Assembly: GCF_006517275.1 (NCBI RefSeq)
Contig: NZ_CP041191.1
Span: 4,149,001-4,213,000, forward strand
Direction: 5' to 3'
Source of the DNA: Labrenzia sp. PHM005
GTDB lineage: Bacteria > Pseudomonadota > Alphaproteobacteria > Rhizobiales > Stappiaceae
Length of the DNA stretch: 64,000 nt
Made by a program: the position numbers and the translations under genes
The notes under the pieces: model-generated
Seen by the model: the letters and a program-made list of their open reading frames with translations, nothing else
What the model was told of the DNA's origin: nothing
Database searches by the model: none
Part shown: in pieces, positions 17,257 through 25,738 of the stretch
Position numbering within the stretch: the stretch's first letter is position 1
How the letters are laid out: each line of letters starts with the position of its first letter

Positions 17257-18513
17257 ATGGCAGCTCCGGGCGAAAACCTCAGGATCAACGCAGACCGGCT
17301 GTGGGACAGCCTGATGGAAATGGCCAAGATCGGCCCGGGCGTTGCCGGCGGCAACAACCGTCAGACCGTCACCGATGAAGATGGTGAAGGCCGCAAACTG
17401 TTCCAGAAATGGTGTGAAGATGCCGGCATGACCATGGGAGTCGACACCATGGGCAATATGTTCATGACCCGTGCGGGCACCGACCCGGACGCCCTGCCCG
17501 TTTACGTTGGCTCTCACCTCGACACCCAGCCGACCGGCGGCAAATACGATGGGGTACTCGGTGTCCTTGGCGGCTTGGAAGTCGTCCGCACCATGAATGA
17601 TCTGGGCATCAAAACCAAGCACCCGATCGTGGTCACCAACTGGACCAACGAGGAAGGCACCCGCTTTGCCCCGGCCATGCTCGCTTCCGGCGTTTTTGCC
17701 GGCATCCATACGCTGGAAGAAGCCTACGCAAAAGAAGACCACGAGGGCCTCAAATTCGGTGATGAGCTGAAACGCATCGGCTGGGTTGGCGACGAAGAAG
17801 TTGGCGCCCGCAAAGACAAAATGCACGCAATGTTCGAATTGCACATCGAACAGGGCCCAATCCTGGAAGCGGAAGGCAAGGACATTGGCGTCGTCACCCA
17901 TGGCCAGGGTCTCTCCTGGACGCAAGTGACCGTCACCGGCAAAGACAGCCACACCGGTTCCACACCAATGCCGATGCGCAAGAATGCTGGTCTTGGCATG
18001 GCGCGTATTCTGGATCTGGTGGATGAAATCGCCTGGTCGCACAAACCGCACGCTGTTGGTGCAGCCGGCCATATCGATGTCTACCCGAATTCGCGCAACG
18101 TCATCCCGGGCAAAGTGGTCTTCACCATCGACTTCCGCTCGCCCGATCTGGCGGTTATCACCGACATGGAAGAGCGGCTGAAAATCGGCGCCAAGAAAAT
18201 CTGCGATGATATGGGTCTGGACGTCGAGTTCGAAAAGGTCGGCGGTTTTGATCCGGTGACCTTTGACGAAAACTGCGTAACGGCTGTGCGCAATGCTGCC
18301 GAACGTCTGGGATATTCCCACCGCAACATCATTTCCGGCGCTGGGCATGATGCCTGTTGGATCAACAAGGTCGCTCCGACCGCGATGATCATGTGTCCCT
18401 GTGTTGATGGCCTGTCGCACAACGAGGCGGAAGAAATCTCCAAGGACTGGGCTAAGGCCGGCGCGGATGTTCTGTTCCACGCAGTCGTCGAGACCGCGGA
18501 GATCGTGGAGTGA
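17257..18513 (+). CDS. Zn-dependent N-carbamoyl-beta-alanine/amino acid hydrolase (M20)
   Basis: 418 aa. It splits N-carbamoyl-beta-alanine into beta-alanine, CO2 and ammonia, the third step of reductive pyrimidine degradation. Metal-site motifs of the M20/hydantoinase-carbamoylase family are visible: VGSHLDTQPTGGKYDG (His and Asp), NWTNEEGTRF (the paired glutamates), FELHIEQGP (His), SHTGSTPM in the dimerisation domain and SGAGHDA (C-terminal His). The start ATG follows AGGAGAAACCCACC. Known subfamilies also take N-carbamoyl-L-amino acids, but the dihydropyrimidinase partner favours ureidopropionase. The palindromic repeats begin just after its stop. Confidence 0.93.
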   Translation: MAAPGENLRINADRLWDSLMEMAKIGPGVAGGNNRQTVTDEDGEGRKLFQKWCEDAGMTMGVDTMGNMFMTRAGTDPDALPVYVGSHLDTQPTGGKYDGVLGVLGGLEVVRTMNDLGIKTKHPIVVTNWTNEEGTRFAPAMLASGVFAGIHTLEEAYAKEDHEGLKFGDELKRIGWVGDEEVGARKDKMHAMFELHIEQGPILEAEGKDIGVVTHGQGLSWTQVTVTGKDSHTGSTPMPMRKNAGLGMARILDLVDEIAWSHKPHAVGAAGHIDVYPNSRNVIPGKVVFTIDFRSPDLAVITDMEERLKIGAKKICDDMGLDVEFEKVGGFDPVTFDENCVTAVRNAAERLGYSHRNIISGAGHDACWINKVAPTAMIMCPCVDGLSHNEAEEISKDWAKAGADVLFHAVVETAEIVE

Positions 18514-18524
18514 TACGGGGTTTG

Positions 18525-18586
18525 GTCCCGGCTCAAGGCCGGGACTGCGTACTTAACTTGCTGCCGTCCCGGCCTTGAGCCGGGAC
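18525..18586. repeat. Inverted pair of 21-base REP-like palindromes
   Basis: Two copies, 18525-18545 and 18566-18586, each of form GTCCCGGC-N5-GCCGGGAC. The second is the exact reverse complement of the first, so the pair forms a larger cruciform, and each copy can fold alone. They lie between the hydrolase stop and the GIY-YIG gene. Identical copies recur at 18994-19014 and 24512-24532. Confidence 0.9.
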
Positions 18587-18603
18587 CTCAAACACAAAAG
18601 GAC

Positions 18604-18891
18604 ATGGTCCATTACGTCTACATTCTCGCCAACAAACCACATGGAGCAATCTATATCGGTTCTGCGCGGAATTTGCGTAATAGAGTGGAGCAACATGCTG
18701 CAGGCATACCAGGAAGTCACACGGAGAAATACAACATCAAGACGCTGGTCTACTTCGAAGTATTCGATGAAGTGATGGACGCAGTGCATCAGGAAAGACG
18801 GTTGAAACGGTGGCGCCGCCAATGGAAGGAGGAGCTGATTTCCAAGGTCAATCCAAGTTGGCGAGACATATGTGATCAAATACCGTTTTAG
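18604..18891 (+). CDS. GIY-YIG nuclease domain protein (UPF0213-like)
   Basis: 95 aa. MVHYVYILANKPHGAIYIGSARNLRNRVEQH holds the GIY-YIG core (YVYILAN... IYIGSA), followed by the catalytic arginine region RNRVEQH and a C-terminal glutamate-bearing stretch. A single nuclease domain with a basic C-terminus (RRLKRWRRQWKEELI). AT-richer than the flanking pathway genes. It interrupts the pyrimidine cluster and is enclosed on both sides by 21-base palindromes (two upstream, three downstream), so it may travel with them. An earlier ATG at 18575 exists in another frame and is not used. Confidence 0.88.
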   Translation: MVHYVYILANKPHGAIYIGSARNLRNRVEQHAAGIPGSHTEKYNIKTLVYFEVFDEVMDAVHQERRLKRWRRQWKEELISKVNPSWRDICDQIPF

Positions 18892-18903
18892 GGAACTGTA
18901 TTG

Positions 18904-19014
18904 GCCCCGGATCGAGTCCGGGGCGGCGTAGAAATAGAGGTTGGCAATTCTGGTCCCGGATCTAGTCCGGGACAGCGAAAAATCTAGTAGGCCGTCCCGG
19001 CCTTGAGCCGGGAC
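18904..19014. repeat. Cluster of three 21-base REP-like palindromes
   Basis: Copies at 18904-18924 (GCCCCGG...CCGGGGC), 18953-18973 (GTCCCGG...CCGGGAC with an ATCTAGT-type centre) and 18994-19014, the last identical to the copy at 18566. The variants keep the stem by paired changes (A/T to C/G at the second position), which points to selection for the folded form. Located between the GIY-YIG stop and the GH114-like gene. Confidence 0.9.
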
Positions 19015-19051
19015 CTCAAAGCAACAGCCTTTATGGTTGGGAGAAGAACGC

Positions 19052-19885
19052 GTGAAATCTGCAAAACCGAATGTCGCCGCTGTCTTTGGGAGCCTGACGA
19101 AACAGGTTCTTACAGGCGTCTGCGCGCTGGGTTTTGCGGCTGCCGTTTCCTCTTCACAGGTATCAGCCTCCCCCTTGGACGTTGGCGACCGGTGGGATTG
19201 GCAGCTTTCCGGCCCGGTGGACCTCAACCGCGATGTCGAAATGCTGGCCCTCAATCCCGACCTGGTGACGCCGGAGCAACTGCAGGTCTTGAAAACCCAG
19301 GGCATTATGACCGCTTGTTACGTCAGCATCGGGACTGTGACGGTCACATCTGCGGACAAAGCCGCGTTTCCAATATCCGTTGTCGGCAAAAACCGGGACG
19401 GCCACTCTGGCGAACAGTATCTAGACATTCGCCGCCTGGATGTTCTCGTGCCATTGATGACCAAACGCTTCTTGGCCTGCAAGGCTAAGGGATTCACAGC
19501 CGTCGAACCGGACAACATGGATGTCTATGAAAAAGACAGCGGATTTGCGCTCTCAGCCAAGGACGCGATCCAATACGCGACCACGCTCGCGCATGTTGCT
19601 CATGGCCTGGGCCTCAGGATTGCTCAAAAGAACGCGCCAGAGCTGACCGGCGCACTGCTTCCGCATTTCGATTTTGCCATCACCGACCGCTGTTATCAGG
19701 ATGGGTGGTGTGAACAAATCGCCGCTTACCCACGCGCCGACAAGCCCGCTTTCAATGCCGAATACACAGATGCCGACATTGATTTTGGCAAGGCATGTGC
19801 GGAAGGCGCGCGGTTGAATATCAACATGATCCAAAAAGATCCGGATCTTTCTGCTCCAGTCATCACGTGCCAGGCAGAGATCTGA
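19052..19885 (+). CDS. Secreted GH114-like (endo-alpha-1,4-polygalactosaminidase family) protein
   Basis: 277 aa from the GTG at 19052, preceded by GGGAGAAGAA. A signal peptide spans about residues 1-40 (VLTGVCALGFAAAVSSSQVSA). WDWQLSGPVDL, GIMTACYVSIGT, the LDIRRLDVLVPLMTKRF stretch, GFTAVEPDNMDVY and LRIAQKNAPEL follow the TIM-barrel pattern of the GH114/TM1410 family, where the aspartate/glutamate of VEPDNMD is the likely catalytic site. Family members include enzymes that cut galactosamine-rich polysaccharide. It is an odd insertion between pyrimidine-degradation genes, flanked by repeats on its 5' side. The true substrate is unknown. Confidence 0.85.
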   Translation: MKSAKPNVAAVFGSLTKQVLTGVCALGFAAAVSSSQVSASPLDVGDRWDWQLSGPVDLNRDVEMLALNPDLVTPEQLQVLKTQGIMTACYVSIGTVTVTSADKAAFPISVVGKNRDGHSGEQYLDIRRLDVLVPLMTKRFLACKAKGFTAVEPDNMDVYEKDSGFALSAKDAIQYATTLAHVAHGLGLRIAQKNAPELTGALLPHFDFAITDRCYQDGWCEQIAAYPRADKPAFNAEYTDADIDFGKACAEGARLNINMIQKDPDLSAPVITCQAEI

Positions 19886-19953
19886 AGAAATCAATAGAGA
19901 CTTATACAAACAGGCCTATCCGGATGGTGAGGCAGACAAAAAGGGGAACGACA

Positions 19954-21411
19954 ATGGCGAGCAAAGTGATCAAAGGCGGTACCGTCGTCACCGCTGACCT
20001 TTCCTACGAAGCGGACGTCAAGATCGAAGGTGGTGTCATCACCGAGATCGGCCCAAACCTGTCCGGCGATGAAACGCTGGATGCGACCGGGTGTTACATC
20101 ATGCCGGGCGGGATCGATCCGCACACCCACCTTGAAATGCCGTTCATGGGCACCTTCTCGTCCGACAACTTTGATTCCGGCACCCGCGCAGCCCTTGCCG
20201 GCGGCACGACCATGGTTGTTGACTTCGCCCTGCCGTCTCCAGGCCAAGGCCTGATGGAAGCTCTGCAGATGTGGGACAACAAGTCCACCATGGCGCATTG
20301 CGACTACTCCTTCCACATGGCGATCACCTGGTGGGGCGAGCAGGTGTTTGACGAAATGCAAACCGTCGTCCGCGAGAAGGGCATCAACACCTTCAAGCAC
20401 TTCATGGCCTATAAAGGCGCCTTGATGGTGAACGACGATGAAATGTTCGCCTCCTTCCAGCGCTGTGCCGAGCTTGGCGCCCTGCCGCTGGTGCATGCAG
20501 AAAACGGTGATGTGGTCGCAACGCTGCAGCAAAAACTGCTCGCGGAAGGCAACAACGGACCGGAAGCCCATGCCTACTCCCGCCCGCCGGAAGTGGAAGG
20601 CGAAGCCACCAACCGCGCCATCATGATCGCCGACATGGCCGGAGTTCCGGTCTATATCGTGCACACATCGTCCGAACAGGCCCATGAAGCCATTCGACGG
20701 GCGCGCCAAAACGGTATCCGCGCATACGGTGAGCCGCTGATCCAGCACCTGACGCTGGATGACAGCGAATACAAACATGCCGATTGGGATCATGCTGCCC
20801 GCCGGGTGATGTCCCCGCCGTTCCGCGACAAGAAACACCAGGACAGCCTGTGGGCTGGTTTGGCGTCCGGTTCGCTGCAGGTGGTGGCCACCGACCACTG
20901 CGCCTTCACAACAGAACAAAAGCGCACAGGTGTTGGCGATTTCACCCAAATCCCGAATGGCACCGGCGGCCTGGAAGACCGCATGCCGATGCTCTGGACC
21001 TATGGTGTTGGTACCGGCCGCCTGACGCCAAACGAATTCGTCGCTGTGACGTCAACCAATATCGCAAAGATCCTGAATATCTATCCGAAAAAAGGTGCTG
21101 TTTTGGTTGGAGCGGATGCCGATCTGGTGGTCTGGGATCCGGCGAAAGAAAAGACAATCTCGGCGTCCAGCCAGCAATCGGCGATCGACTACAATGTCTT
21201 CGAAGGCAAACAGGTCAAAGGCCTGCCGCGCTATACGCTCACCCGTGGCCGTGTCGCCGTCGAAGACGGCACCGTCAACCACAAACAGGGCCATGGCGAG
21301 TTTGTTAAACGCGAGCCGTATCAGGCGGTGAACAAGGCGCTCAGCACCTGGAAGGAACTGACCGCGCCGCGCAAGGTCGAACGCACCGGCATCCCGGCAA
21401 GTGGGGTTTAA
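19954..21411 (+). CDS. hydA: Dihydropyrimidinase
   Basis: 485 aa, a cyclic amidase that opens dihydrouracil or dihydrothymine to the N-carbamoyl-beta-amino acid. The ATG at 19954 after AAGGGGAACGACA is chosen; the longer frame from 19795 overlaps the previous gene. The binuclear metal site is visible as His57 and His59 (DPHTHLE), the carboxylated Lys154 (MAYKGALM), His in VHAENGD and in YIVHTSS, and Asp in VATDHCAF. Length is normal for dihydropyrimidinase. With the carbamoyl hydrolase at 17257 it gives the two hydrolytic steps of the reductive pathway; the preTA-type dehydrogenase is not in the window. Confidence 0.95.
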   Translation: MASKVIKGGTVVTADLSYEADVKIEGGVITEIGPNLSGDETLDATGCYIMPGGIDPHTHLEMPFMGTFSSDNFDSGTRAALAGGTTMVVDFALPSPGQGLMEALQMWDNKSTMAHCDYSFHMAITWWGEQVFDEMQTVVREKGINTFKHFMAYKGALMVNDDEMFASFQRCAELGALPLVHAENGDVVATLQQKLLAEGNNGPEAHAYSRPPEVEGEATNRAIMIADMAGVPVYIVHTSSEQAHEAIRRARQNGIRAYGEPLIQHLTLDDSEYKHADWDHAARRVMSPPFRDKKHQDSLWAGLASGSLQVVATDHCAFTTEQKRTGVGDFTQIPNGTGGLEDRMPMLWTYGVGTGRLTPNEFVAVTSTNIAKILNIYPKKGAVLVGADADLVVWDPAKEKTISASSQQSAIDYNVFEGKQVKGLPRYTLTRGRVAVEDGTVNHKQGHGEFVKREPYQAVNKALSTWKELTAPRKVERTGIPASGV

Positions 21412-21508
21412 TCGGCCCCTTTGAACTTTGCTGCCGCGTCGTTTACGCGGCAGCTCAAAATCATACCCGGCACTCCCGTTGAAATGACCGGTACTGGAAA
21501 TAAGAAAA

Positions 21509-22342
21509 ATGCTGACTGCCGCTGAAATTGAAGATGGACTGGAAGATGCCATGACTGAACAGGCGAACCGGGTGATCGATATTGATAATCTCTCGCTCAC
21601 GTTCGAGACCAATGATGGACCAGTGCATGCGCTGTCAGACATTGATCTCAAGATCGATGAGGGCGATTTTGTCTCCTTCATTGGCCCCTCAGGCTGCGGC
21701 AAGACAACTTTGCTCCGGGTCATCGCCGATCTCGAACGGCCAACTGCCGGATCCATCACGGTCAATGGCGTTTCTCCAGAACAAGCCCGGCTCGACCGCT
21801 CTTACGGCTATGTCTTTCAAGCGGCAGCCCTTTATCCCTGGCGGACTATTGCCAAGAACGTTGCCCTGCCGCTCGAAATCATGGGGCTTCCGGCCGAAGA
21901 ACAGCAGCAGCGGATCAAGAAGAATATGGAGCTGGTGAACCTTGCCGGCTTTGAAAAGAAATACCCTTGGCAGCTGTCCGGCGGGATGCAGCAGCGAGCA
22001 TCCATCGCCCGCGCCCTTGCCGTGGAGCCCGACCTTCTGTTGATGGATGAGCCGTTCGGCGCGCTTGATGAGATCGTGCGCGACCATCTCAACGAGCAAC
22101 TTCTTCAGCTATGGGCCAAGACCAACAAGACGGTTGTTTTTGTCACCCATTCGATCCCGGAAGCCGTGTTCTTGTCGACGAAAATCGTCGTGCTCTGCCC
22201 GCGCCCGGGCCGGATCTATGACGTGATCGAAAGTGACCTGCCGCGGGACCGGACCCTGGACATCCGGGAAACGCCGGAGTTCTTGAAGATCGCGCACCGC
22301 GTCCGCGACGGCCTCAAGGCCGGTCATTCCTACGAAGACTGA
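21509..22342 (+). CDS. ABC transporter ATP-binding protein (NitT/TauT type)
   Basis: 277 aa. Walker A GPSGCGKTTLL, Q-loop VFQAAALYPWRT, signature LSGGMQQRASIARAL, Walker B LLLMDEPFGALDE and H-loop VTHS are all intact. Similar to the SsuB/TauB and thiamine-precursor importer ATPases. An internal ATG at 21551 with GGAAG upstream could be the true start, since the first 14 residues are acidic and not conserved. It sits 97 bases after dihydropyrimidinase, and the two permeases follow at 14 bases and by overlap. Uracil or a related pyrimidine precursor is the inferred cargo. Confidence 0.93.
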   Translation: MLTAAEIEDGLEDAMTEQANRVIDIDNLSLTFETNDGPVHALSDIDLKIDEGDFVSFIGPSGCGKTTLLRVIADLERPTAGSITVNGVSPEQARLDRSYGYVFQAAALYPWRTIAKNVALPLEIMGLPAEEQQQRIKKNMELVNLAGFEKKYPWQLSGGMQQRASIARALAVEPDLLLMDEPFGALDEIVRDHLNEQLLQLWAKTNKTVVFVTHSIPEAVFLSTKIVVLCPRPGRIYDVIESDLPRDRTLDIRETPEFLKIAHRVRDGLKAGHSYED

Positions 22343-22355
22343 GGGAGGCGGACAA

Positions 22356-23279
22356 ATGACAGATTCAGCCCTCGCACCTCCCCGATCCACCAATCCTTTC
22401 GCAGGACTGATGTCCGGCACAGTCGGACCGGTCCTGGTGGTTGTCCTGGCCATTCTGGCCATCTGGTACATCGCGGCCGTTGCGCTCAATACCCCGTTCC
22501 AAAAAGAGATTTATGAACGCTCCAGCCGCGCCGACGTGCCGTTCACCGAACTGGTTGGAGATACATTGGCACAGGAGCGCCCGGTTTTGCCGGCGCCGCA
22601 TCAGGTCGCTCAGGAAATCTACAAAACCACGGTCCTCAAGAAAATCACCTCAAAGCGGTCCTTGGTGTTTCATACCGGCATCACCCTTTCAACCACCCTG
22701 CTCGGCTTTCTGATCGGCACTTTGCTCGGGATCTTGCTAGCTGTCGGGATCGTGCATAGCCGTGTGCTCGACAAATCCCTAATGCCCTGGGTGATTTCTT
22801 CGCAGACCATTCCGATCCTGGCGATCGCCCCGATGATTATCGTGGTTCTGAATGCTGTCGGCATATCCGGCCTCCTACCCAAAGCGATCATCTCGACATA
22901 TCTGTCTTTCTTCCCGGTCACCGTCGGCATGGTGAAAGGCCTGCGCTCTCCTGAAGTCATTCACATGGATCTGATGCACACCTACTCCGCAACCCGGTGG
23001 CAGGCCTTCTGGAAGCTGCGTTTGCCCTATGCGGTGCCTTATCTCTTCACGTCGATGAAGATCGGCATGGCAGCCTCCCTTGTCGGCGCCATCGTCGGCG
23101 AGTTGCCAACAGGTGCCGTCGCTGGGCTCGGCGCCCGGCTGCTGGCCGGATCTTATTACGGCCAAACCGTCCAGATCTGGTCGGCACTTTTGATGGCGGC
23201 TTTCCTTGCCGGTTCTTTGGTTGCGCTCATTGGCGGCCTTGAAAAAATCACCCTCAAGCGCATGGGGATGGCCCGATGA
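22356..23279 (+). CDS. ABC transporter permease 1
   Basis: 307 aa. About six membrane segments, with a BPD_transp_1 domain in the C-terminal two-thirds. The coupling EAA-like loop is DLMHTYSATRWQAFWKLRLPYAVPYLFTSM. The first segment (VGPVLVVVLAILAIWYIAAVAL) is followed by a polar insert before the transport core. The ribosome site is GGGAGG. Its stop overlaps the start of permease 2 (ATGA, 23276-23279), so the two are translationally coupled and likely form a heterodimer. Confidence 0.92.
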   Translation: MTDSALAPPRSTNPFAGLMSGTVGPVLVVVLAILAIWYIAAVALNTPFQKEIYERSSRADVPFTELVGDTLAQERPVLPAPHQVAQEIYKTTVLKKITSKRSLVFHTGITLSTTLLGFLIGTLLGILLAVGIVHSRVLDKSLMPWVISSQTIPILAIAPMIIVVLNAVGISGLLPKAIISTYLSFFPVTVGMVKGLRSPEVIHMDLMHTYSATRWQAFWKLRLPYAVPYLFTSMKIGMAASLVGAIVGELPTGAVAGLGARLLAGSYYGQTVQIWSALLMAAFLAGSLVALIGGLEKITLKRMGMAR

Positions 23280-24421
23280 CGACGCAATCGATCAAACGAC
23301 GCCGGTTCGATATGCCGGCTCTGCTCGCCTGGTTCGTGGTGGCGATGGTGGTCGTCGGTCTGTTCAGCACGGCCTTTTCGCCCGACATTGGCATCATGGA
23401 AGTTCCGCAGCTGGCGCTTTGCTTGGCTATGCTGGCCATTCTGGGCGTGCGTTATGAGCTCGGCTTTGCGCGCAATTGGATTGGCGACATTGCGCTTGGC
23501 GTTGTAACGGCCATAGCCGCATCCTTGCTGATAAGCGCCGCCAGCAATCATGTTGGCGAAGCGGCGCTGGGCTTTTGGGCTCTCATGGCGGCCACCTGGG
23601 CGGCATCCTGGCTGTTCGTGGAACGTCTCGCCATCTGGAAAAGCCACTCTCCTCTCACGACCCGGATCATCAATCTGCTGATCCCGGCCCTCTTCGGCAT
23701 CACCATTCTGGTGCTTTGGGAATTGATCGTCACCGGCGCGGGTGTGCCTAAGGTTTTGCTACCGGCCCCGTCCGAAATCTGGGTCCGCCTGACCACATCC
23801 GTCCCGACGCTTTGGGCCGACTTTCAACAGACGTTCCTGAAAGCCGTGTTGGTTGGATACGCGCTGGGCTGCGGCTCCGGTTTCCTGATCGCCATTTGGG
23901 TCGACAGGGTGCCGTTCCTGCGCCGCGGACTTTTGCCGATTGGCAATCTGGTGTCCGCACTGCCGATCATTGGTGTCGCGCCAATCATGGTCATGTGGTT
24001 CGGGTTTGACTGGCCCTCAAAAGCCGCTGTCGTGATCATCATGACGTTCTTCCCGATGCTGGTGAACACGGTCTCGGGCCTTGCAGCCTCTGACTCGATG
24101 CAACGGGACCTGATGCGCACCTATGCCTCGAACTACTGGCAAACCCTATTCAAACTGCGCCTGCCGATGGCCATGCCGTTCATCTTCAATGCTCTGAAGA
24201 TCAATTCCACGCTGGCCTTGATCGGCGCGATCGTTGCTGAGTTCTTCGGCACACCGATCGTTGGCATGGGCTTCAGGATTTCCACGGAAGTCGGTCGGAT
24301 GAATGTCGACATGGTCTGGGCGGAAATTGCCGTTGCAGCGCTCGCCGGGTCTTTGTTTTACGGCATTGTTGCGCTTCTGGAACGCGCAGTGACCTTCTGG
24401 CATCCGTCCCAACGGGGCTAA
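23276..24421 (+). CDS. ABC transporter permease 2, long form
   Basis: 381 aa, longer than permease 1. Three or four extra hydrophobic segments occupy the first 150 residues before the usual BPD_transp_1 core. The core carries the EAA loop DLMRTYASNYWQTLFKLRLPMAMPFIFNAL. Paired with permease 1 and the ATPase to form an importer. No periplasmic binding protein of the matching NMT1/THI5 type lies next to it, so the substrate-binding subunit must be encoded elsewhere. REP-like palindromes start 12 bases after the stop. Confidence 0.92.
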   Translation: MTTQSIKRRRFDMPALLAWFVVAMVVVGLFSTAFSPDIGIMEVPQLALCLAMLAILGVRYELGFARNWIGDIALGVVTAIAASLLISAASNHVGEAALGFWALMAATWAASWLFVERLAIWKSHSPLTTRIINLLIPALFGITILVLWELIVTGAGVPKVLLPAPSEIWVRLTTSVPTLWADFQQTFLKAVLVGYALGCGSGFLIAIWVDRVPFLRRGLLPIGNLVSALPIIGVAPIMVMWFGFDWPSKAAVVIIMTFFPMLVNTVSGLAASDSMQRDLMRTYASNYWQTLFKLRLPMAMPFIFNALKINSTLALIGAIVAEFFGTPIVGMGFRISTEVGRMNVDMVWAEIAVAALAGSLFYGIVALLERAVTFWHPSQRG

Positions 24422-24433
24422 GCAAAATACGCC

Positions 24434-24532
24434 GCCCCGGCCCAGAGCCGGGGCCAGCACTCCCTGTGCCTATCCCGGATAAAACCAGGATATGTTCAAC
24501 GGACACTTTTGGTCCCGGCTCAAGGCCGGGAC
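24434..24532. repeat. REP-like palindrome cluster downstream of transporter
   Basis: Two 21-base palindromes: 24434-24454 (GCCCCGG...CCGGGGC) and 24512-24532 (identical to 18525-18545). Between them is a weaker inverted repeat at 24471-24492 (TATCCCGG...CCAGGATA), related in sequence to the longer palindromes at 59326. This closes the region 18.5-24.5 kb, which therefore has REP clusters at both its ends. Confidence 0.85.
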
Positions 24533-24692
24533 GGCACTAACGACAGGCAGCTTGTAGCCCCATCGTTAGCGCACTCTTTTCCGTTTCATCCCCGCTGACG
24601 TCCCGATCGTGAATCTGCTAAAAGCCGGTGCACACGGGTACGATTTGCTGGATCCGGCCGGCAGCGACGTAAAGGCGAGGACCAACAAGACC

Positions 24693-25526
24693 ATGAAACC
24701 CAGCCGCGACATCTCCCGCCTGATCGAAATCATGGCCGCGCTTAGAACACCGGTTACAGGCTGCCCTTGGGACCTAGAACAGAGTTTTGAGACAATCGCT
24801 CCCTATACGCTGGAAGAAGCGTATGAAGTCGCCGATGCGATTGCCAAGTCGGACATGCTGGAACTAAGGGAAGAGCTCGGCGATCTCTTGCTGCAGGTTG
24901 TCTATCACGCCCGTATGGCGGAAGAGGATGAACACTTCAATTTTGAAGACGTCGTTGAAGGTATCACCAAGAAGATGATCCGCCGGCACCCGCATGTCTT
25001 TGGCGATGAAAACGGCGAAAAAGCGGATCATGTCAAAGGTATTTGGGAGCGGATCAAAGCGGAGGAACGCGCCGAGAAACTGGCAGAGCGTCAAGCGCTC
25101 GGTTTGACCGAAACCCAAAAGGGGTTCCTGGATGATGTCCCAACGGCATTCCCAGCCCTTCAAGAAGCCGACAAGCTGCAACGCCGAGCCTCAAAGGTGG
25201 GGTTTGATTGGAACGATGCCCGGCTTGTCCTCGATAAAATCCGCGAAGAAACACATGAGCTGGACGAAGAGCTTGCCAAGTCTGCACCGGATAAAGACCG
25301 GATTTCTGATGAGCTCGGAGACACTCTGTTTGCGCTGGCAAACCTCGCCCGGCATCTGGACATCGATCCGGAAGAAGCCTTGCGCCGGACCAACCGGAAG
25401 TTCCGCAAGCGTTTTGCTACTATCGAAGTAACCGCCGAAACGAATGGAACGACGTTGGATGCGATGAGTCTGGAAGAGATGGAGGCTGCCTGGCAGGCCG
25501 CCAAAAACTCGACCAACCGCGAGTAA
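24693..25526 (+). CDS. mazG: MazG, nucleoside triphosphate pyrophosphohydrolase
   Basis: 277 aa from the ATG at 24693 (MKPSRDISRLIEIM); an earlier in-frame ATG at 24609 would add 28 residues unlike the family. Two MazG repeats are visible: CPWDLEQSFETIAPYTLEEAYEVADAI with LREELGDLLLQVVYHARMAEE, and then KIREETHELDEEL with ISDELGDTLFALANLARHL. The EExxE and ExxD magnesium-binding acids are present in both. It removes non-canonical or excess NTPs. Starts about 160 bases after the REP cluster. Confidence 0.95.
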   Translation: MKPSRDISRLIEIMAALRTPVTGCPWDLEQSFETIAPYTLEEAYEVADAIAKSDMLELREELGDLLLQVVYHARMAEEDEHFNFEDVVEGITKKMIRRHPHVFGDENGEKADHVKGIWERIKAEERAEKLAERQALGLTETQKGFLDDVPTAFPALQEADKLQRRASKVGFDWNDARLVLDKIREETHELDEELAKSAPDKDRISDELGDTLFALANLARHLDIDPEEALRRTNRKFRKRFATIEVTAETNGTTLDAMSLEEMEAAWQAAKNSTNRE

Positions 25527-25738
25527 TTTCACTCGCACCACAAGAAATAAGGGTCAGATAATCCGTCGCCAACTTATCGACAACTCATTGAATTTTTTAT
25601 TTCTTTTTATTGCAATTAGTCAAAAAGGCAAAAATGCCGGCAACAATTCGGCCAATGTAATTTTGGCAGGTTTTCCCAACTGCGTAAAAATGCCACACTC
25701 ACTTCCGTAACGTTATCCATTTGTACAGTTGGAGCAAA

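Noticed and set aside
17236..18480. 414-codon open frame opposite the N-carbamoyl hydrolase
   Set aside because: A shadow of the real gene on the other strand, without conserved motifs or ribosome site; the same holds for 45678-47111, 49814-50782, 54445-55788 and 62790-63863.
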